The translations under genes were made by a program, and so were the position numbers. Below, piece after piece: positions 59,124-64,000 of a stretch of 64,000 nt of DNA. Position 1 is the stretch's first letter. Each line of letters starts with the position of its first letter. The notes beneath the pieces are model-generated. The model ran no database searches. It saw only the letters and a program-made list of their open reading frames with translations, and was not told the DNA's origin. This stretch comes from Streptomyces sp. LaPpAH-108 (lineage in GTDB: Bacteria > Actinomycetota > Actinomycetes > Streptomycetales > Streptomycetaceae): contig NZ_KB891999.1 in assembly GCF_000373625.1 (NCBI RefSeq), positions 227,739 through 291,738 on the forward strand. The letters run 5' to 3'.

Positions 59124-59783
59124 TCAGGCAGCGTCAGCCCTGCCGACGACAGTGCGTAGGCGCTGGTCGTCGGCGTGGCGGTTGCGCCAGGAGCTGTTGG
59201 TGGGGTGTAGGCGATTTCGACGTTGTTCGCCGCGGCCCAGGTGCCGACGCGTTGGCACTTCTTGGTGGTCAGGTGTGGGGAGAAGTTGTCGCAGACGATC
59301 GCGATACGGACCTGGGGCGGGTAGAGGCTGCGCAGGTAGCGGCAGAATTCCAGGAACTGGGTGCGCTTCTTGACCGGTTTGATGTGGCCGTAGAGCTGGT
59401 CCTTGGCCAGGTCCAGGGCGCCCGAACTCGTGCATGCAGGCGTTGAAAGGAGACGCCCTCCTCGTGGAGCAGGATGCGCAGGCCCTCGTGGCTGATGTCG
59501 TCGACCACCCCCTCGACGACCAGGAAGTCCGCCGGCTTGGTCAGGCTCCAGGTCGAAAAAATGGCAGGTCGTGCTCGGCCGGCTTGCACTTCGCGATCTG
59601 CTTGATCTCGCGCCGCTCGGGCAGGGTGAAGGTTCTGGGCCGGCCACCCTTGTACTTCGGATACAGGGAGTCGAAGCCGTCGGTGTTGAAGTTGTGGATC
59701 ACGCCCCGGACCTGATCCGCGCTCGCGAACGTCACCTCGGCGATCTTCGGCACGGGCATACCCGGCGCGGACAGCAGCACCAT
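59124..59783 (-). mobile_element. Decayed IS630-family transposase
   Basis: Minus-strand pieces appear in order: KIAEVTFASADQVRGVIHNFNTDGF and PKYKGGRPRTFTLPERREI (N-terminal HTH, near 59700), HEGLRILLHEEGVSFQ (near 59480), and AKDQLYGHIKPVKKRTQFLEF then RIAIVCDNFSPHLTTKKCQ with NNVEIAYTPT (catalytic core, near 59200-59400). Frame changes occur at about 59580, 59440 and 59190, and the C-terminal DDE end is missing. It cannot encode an active enzyme. Confidence 0.7.
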
Positions 59784-60414
59784 CTAGGCGCGCCGCCAGG
59801 TCACCACCGACCCCGTGCCTCTGCGGATGGTCCGCAACAGGCGCTGCCCCTCGTCGGCATCGATCTCACGGACACGTACTCGTTCTGCCACCCGGACAGC
59901 CTGGGTGCAAGGCGTCGACTACATGGCGGGCTGGCGTACGGCGCTGGACTCCGCCGACCGGCTCGCCCAGCTCCTGGAGGCGCTCACCGATGATGCTGGT
60001 GGTGTGCGGTGAGGGGTGCTTCTGCTGGTGGGCGGCGTGGGTGGGCACGTCGTCGGGTTGAGGGACTTTGGGCGGGAGCTGCCATGGGGCGAGTGAACAG
60101 GGGCCTTACGCCCGCCCGGCGGATCGGGCAGGTACTCGACCTGCCCGGAGTTGTGCCCGATGGGCCCCCAGCCACCCACGCCCCAGCCTTCGACGGCCAG
60201 TCGGCGCTTCGACTGCTCCGGCTGGCTGCGGTGTGGGGGGTCCGGCGTCCGGCCGGGACCGGCGGTCACGCCGCATGCCTGGCCGGGGCACCCGGGCGGC
60301 CCGGCGCGCCGCAGGCGCGCCCTTGAGGAAGTGAAGACTGTCTCGACCGATCGTTCTCCGGGTGCGTGGGCATCTGCGCGGCGAGACGTCGAATCACCTC
60401 CTCAAGGAACATCC
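59784..60414. other. Decayed sequence after the IS630 remnant
   Basis: No intact gene. A + strand piece near 59905-60012 reads VDYMAGWRTALDSADRLAQLLEAL then a stop, which looks like the C-terminus of an unknown protein. The rest is proline/arginine-rich shadow sequence. Confidence 0.35.
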
Positions 60415-60633
60415 TCAAGGTCGGCGGCCCAGGCCCAAGACGGCGAGTGTGCCAGCGAGGAGACCGCCGAGTGCACCCGCCGTACTTGTGCTGTCCTCGT
60501 TGCCGATCACGACAAGGATCACGTACGCGCCTACCGCAATGGCGATCAGCGCGACGACAGCCCACCAAGGGACATGAGGACCACCCGCCGGGGGATGAGG
60601 CTCAGAAGGTCCTGGAGTGAGGTCTAACGGCAT
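60415..60633 (-). CDS. Small membrane protein with an early TTA codon
   Basis: A 72-residue protein. A proline-rich N-terminus is followed by one clear helix VVALIAIAVGAYVILVVIG, a short polar linker, then a second Gly/Ala/Leu-rich helix ALGGLLAGTLAVLGLG. ATG 60633 is followed by CCG and TTA, so translation may depend on the bldA tRNA. It is a stand-alone gene in the insertion that splits DUF4291. No family is recognised. Confidence 0.45.
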   Translation of the reverse strand: MPLDLTPGPSEPHPPAGGPHVPWWAVVALIAIAVGAYVILVVIGNEDSTSTAGALGGLLAGTLAVLGLGRRP

Positions 60634-60796
60634 TGGCAATTACCCCCGGATTCGCCGGAATTGCTCGAATGCGACGTTTGATGTCTGCCATCTTCCCAGA
60701 GGCACGGCCAACTAACTAGTACTGCAAGGGGATTTGAGGTCCACATGACTAGTAAGTCTGGGCTATTGACGAAATGCGCATGTCAGGGCCCTCCAC

Positions 60797-60828
60797 GGCG
60801 ACTCGGCTCAAGATTGAGTCGAGTCGCC
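60797..60828. terminator. Long GC-rich hairpin
   Basis: GGCGACTCGGCTCAA (60797-60811) pairs over 15 positions (one G-T) with 60814-60828. It overlaps the stop of the decayed minus-strand gene ending at 60808 and could terminate that transcript. Confidence 0.5.
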
Positions 60829-61126
60829 CTCCGAATCGACGGTGATCCGGTAGGTAAGTTCGGCACGGGCGGTGAAGGGGATCAGCGTACGGCGCATCGC
60901 CCGCGCCCCCAGTCGTCGGGTCGGTGAGCAGCCGGTCACAGCCGAGCAGCGCGTTCTCCACCTTCAACTCCAGATGGTGGGCGCTGGCTTCGGTGACGTG
61001 GGTGCGGTAGGTCGAGCGCAGGCCGGCGCGGTGCTTCTTCGTCCGCTCCCTTCCGGCTGCCTGCCTGGCCCGGAGGGCTCGCCGTGATCGGGTGCCCGGC
61101 TGCTGGTCGGTGTCGTCTCCAGCCAT
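60808..61126 (-). pseudogene. Frameshifted hypothetical gene
   Basis: The first frame from ATG 61126 reads MAGDDTDQQPGTR then THVTEASAHHLELKVENALL and GCDRLLTDPTTGGAG. After a shift near 60900, a second frame reads RTLIPFTARAELTYRITVDSEGD to TGA 60810-60808. Both look coding. I do not recognise the family. The gene begins just inside the DUF4291 stop. Confidence 0.4.
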
Positions 61127-61134
61127 GGGGAAAG

Positions 61135-61296
61135 CTATGAGCACGGCTTGATCCACGTCATGCGGTCGCGCTGCCAGGCGGGCGGGAAGCGGCCCTCCCG
61201 GGCTGCGGGCAGCCCGAGTTCGGGCGGGTACGCCTGGTAGACGGTGACCGTGGAGTCGGTGTAGCGGGCGCGGATCTGGTGTTTGGGTTCTGCCAC
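61135..61296 (-). pseudogene. N-terminal fragment of a DUF4291 gene
   Basis: From GTG 61296 the frame reads VAEPKHQIRARYTDSTVTVYQAY, then ELGLPAAREGRFPPAWQRDRM and TWIKPCS before a TAG. This is the N-terminus of DUF4291 proteins, which normally continue FLWMMYR-GWG. The continuation (YRCGWG) lies at 58478, so the break point is immediately after the TWIKP motif. Confidence 0.65.
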
Positions 61297-61352
61297 GGTG
61301 ACAGCGTGCGGACACGGCTCGACGCGCGCCATCGAATTACCGGCGGCGCCCC

Positions 61353-62540
<1,188 letters not shown>

Positions 62541-62619
62541 GACGGGGACTCCTGACCGAGGGACGACAAACCTTTAATTAACACTGCTAGTTTTGGACTA
62601 TAGACCGCGCACCGACAGC

Positions 62620-62638
62620 GTGGAAGGATCCTTTCCAC
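62620..62638. promoter_or_regulatory. Imperfect palindrome in the thiolase/hydrolase divergent gap
   Basis: GTGGAAGGATCCTTTCCAC forms GTGGAA...TTCCAC arms around GGATCC. It lies between two divergent genes (62541-62663), and an AT-rich stretch with TTAATTAA near 62575 may be the thiolase promoter. No regulator gene is adjacent. Confidence 0.35.
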
Positions 62639-62663
62639 CTTCACCGATGCCGCAGGAGGAGAC

Positions 62664-63515
62664 ATGCCCCCCACACCGCACGCCACGGAGCAGCCCCTCA
62701 CCGGCACCCGAGGCGCCCTCTCCCTGCGCGTCTGGCCGAATCCGGCACCACGGCTGCTCGTCCTGCTCGTGCACGGGTACGGCGAGCACACGGGCCGGTA
62801 CGACGAACTCGCGGACGTCCTCGTGGGCCACGGCGCGGCCGTGTACGCCCCCGACCTCGTCGGCCACGGGAAGTCGGACGGCGAGCGCGTGCTCATCGAG
62901 GACTACGAGGACGTCGTCACCGACGTGCACCGCGCCGCCGAAGTCGCCCGCGCCGCGCATCCCGGGCTGCCGCTCGTCCTGATCGGCCACTCCATGGGCG
63001 GCATGATCGCGGCGCGCTACGCGCAGCGGTACGGCGACGGACTCGCGGCACTCGTCCTGTCCGGACCGGTGATCAACCGGTGGGAACTGCCCCTGAGCCT
63101 GCTCGCGTACGACGAGATCCCGGACACGCCGATCGACCCGGCGACGCTGTCCCGCAAGCCCGCCGTGGGCACCGCGTACGCGGCCGACCCGCTGGTCTGG
63201 CACGGGCCGATGAAGCGGCCCACGCTCCAGGCGATCGCCGGGATGCTGGAGACCGTGACCAAGGGCGGCGACATCGGTCCGCTGCCGCTGCTGTGGCTGC
63301 ACGGCGAGGACGACCGCCTCGTACCGCTGCGCGACAGCCGCCCCGGCGTGGAGCGGCTGAGCGGCGGACGGCTGACCGAGCGGATCTACCCGGGCGCGCA
63401 GCACGAGGTGTTCAACGAGACCAACCGGGCGGAGGTCTTCGCCGACGTGCTCCGCTTCCTCGACGAGGTGCTGCCCGCGGGCGGGCCGGGGGCCGGGTCA
63501 CCTCAGGAAGGGTGA
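62664..63515 (+). CDS. Alpha/beta hydrolase, monoacylglycerol lipase-like
   Basis: A 283-residue hydrolase. The oxyanion motif is LLVHGYGEHTGRY, which is typical of lysophospholipase/MGL enzymes. The nucleophile is Ser in GHSMGGMIAARYA, the acid Asp in HGEDDRLVP, and the His in GAQHEVFNE. AGGAGGAG six bases before ATG 62664 fixes the start. It is cytosolic by lack of a signal peptide. The substrate is probably a monoglyceride or similar ester. Confidence 0.87.
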   Translation: MPPTPHATEQPLTGTRGALSLRVWPNPAPRLLVLLVHGYGEHTGRYDELADVLVGHGAAVYAPDLVGHGKSDGERVLIEDYEDVVTDVHRAAEVARAAHPGLPLVLIGHSMGGMIAARYAQRYGDGLAALVLSGPVINRWELPLSLLAYDEIPDTPIDPATLSRKPAVGTAYAADPLVWHGPMKRPTLQAIAGMLETVTKGGDIGPLPLLWLHGEDDRLVPLRDSRPGVERLSGGRLTERIYPGAQHEVFNETNRAEVFADVLRFLDEVLPAGGPGAGSPQEG

Positions 63516-63587
63516 CCCGCGGGTCAGGAGGGGTGCCCCGGCACGTCAGGAGCGGCGCCCCTCACCTCAGCGGGAGCGACCGTCGCC

Positions 63588-64000
63588 TCAGGACGCGTCC
63601 CCGTCACACCGCTCGCCCCGCAGCGGCACCCCCAGAACCCGCGCGATCGTCCGCGGCACCCCGTTCTCGTTGTTGGACGGCGCCGTGTGCCGGGCCCGCC
63701 GCGCCACCTCCGGGTGGGCGTTGGCCATGGCGAAGGACCACTCCGCGGCGTCCATCATCTCCAGGTCGTTCAGGTAGTCGCCGAAGACCATCGTCTGCGC
63801 GGGCGTGATGCCCAGCTCGCGCTGGAGTCCGCGCAGGGCGGCGCCCTTGTTGGCGGTGCGGTTCATGACGTCGACCCAGTGCTCGCCGGAGACGACGACC
63901 TGGTGGGTGTCCGCGAAGTCCGCCAGCGCCGGGGCGGTGCCGTGCTCGGCCGAGCCGAAGTCGAAGAACGCGACCTTGATGATCTCGTCGTCGACGGCGG
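63588..64000 (-). CDS. Cof-type HAD phosphatase, partial (N-terminus beyond window)
   Basis: The minus-strand frame is open to the right edge, giving at least 137 C-terminal residues. It reads VDDEIIKVAFFDFGSAEHGT then the cap, and the catalytic core KGAALRGLQRELGI, VFGDYLNDLEMMDAAEWSFAMANAHPEV and NNENGVPRTI. These are motifs 3-4 of Cof/YbiV-type sugar-phosphate phosphatases. The nucleophile motif lies outside the window. Confidence 0.82.
   Translation of the reverse strand, partial: AVDDEIIKVAFFDFGSAEHGTAPALADFADTHQVVVSGEHWVDVMNRTANKGAALRGLQRELGITPAQTMVFGDYLNDLEMMDAAEWSFAMANAHPEVARRARHTAPSNNENGVPRTIARVLGVPLRGERCDGDAS

Noticed and set aside
58535..59647. A 370-codon minus-strand gene spanning the DinB region
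   Set aside because: Its middle portion is transposase-like and the remainder is antisense to the DinB gene, so it is a composite of IS debris and shadow sequence.

Overview
The window is high-GC actinobacterial DNA, almost certainly Streptomyces. It shows strong third-position GC bias, GTG and TTG starts, overlapping ATGA/GTGA operon junctions, rare TTA (bldA-type) codons, a Streptomyces-like tRNA-Pro, iron boxes resembling DmdR/IdeR sites, and many XRE/TetR/ArsR regulators. No tools were used. All family assignments come from reading motifs and from remembered family features.

Left part (1-11.8 kb): ordinary accessory and regulatory genes. These are an XRE/MmyB regulator behind a perfect inverted repeat, an ActP-like symporter with its DUF485 partner, an FKBP isomerase, an ArsR-SRPBCC fusion, two SDR/TetR pairs each with a visible operator, and a truncated GyrB-like protein in which the metal-binding Asn is replaced.

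Cluster A (about 13-27.4 kb, + strand): an iron- and TetR-linked NRPS locus. It has an FptX-like MFS permease, a TetR repressor, an MFS exporter, and a PchE-like NRPS (ArCP-Cy-A(Cys)-MT-PCP). These are followed by a type II thioesterase, a luciferase-like monooxygenase, an aryl-acid AMP ligase, a DegT aminotransferase, a tautomerase, a small unknown protein and a flavin reductase, mostly with overlapping or nearly touching ends. Three copies of one 17-bp operator and two iron boxes tie the genes into one regulon. The NRPS carries three TTA codons. The likely product is an aryl-thiazoline type metallophore, but no salicylate synthase is present.

A 3' tRNA-Gly scar (27.44 kb), a HAD gene and a decayed XRE-TPR regulator separate cluster A from cluster B (28.9-44.9 kb, mostly - strand). 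Cluster B reads, in transcription order: transaldolase, DegT aminotransferase, nucleotidyltransferase, GHMP kinase, Gfo/Idh oxidoreductase, SIS isomerase, NAD epimerase, UGD-type dehydrogenase, HAD bisphosphatase. As far as I recall this is the lincomycin/celesticetin amino-octose order R-S-O-P-Z-N-M-L-K. It continues into a class II aaRS-like enzyme, a GT-B glycosyltransferase, a NodIJ/DrrAB-type exporter and a beta-helix/discoidin protein. A Lnu(A)/LinA-like nucleotidyltransferase is transcribed divergently and is a candidate self-resistance gene. This looks like an undescribed lincosamide-sugar pathway and is the main discovery candidate.

Right part (45-64 kb): debris (GH1 pseudogene) up to tRNA-Pro, then DUF309, cobF, and an EACC1 plus caspase-nSTAND-WD40 conflict system. 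Next come an IS5 scar fused to an AraC gene, a DHA2 efflux pump, cobK, a HAD-IIA phosphatase and a TauE/SafE permease. A DUF4291 gene is split by a roughly 2.7-kb insertion carrying a DinB gene and IS630 debris. A thiolase, an alpha/beta hydrolase and a partial Cof-type HAD gene close the window.
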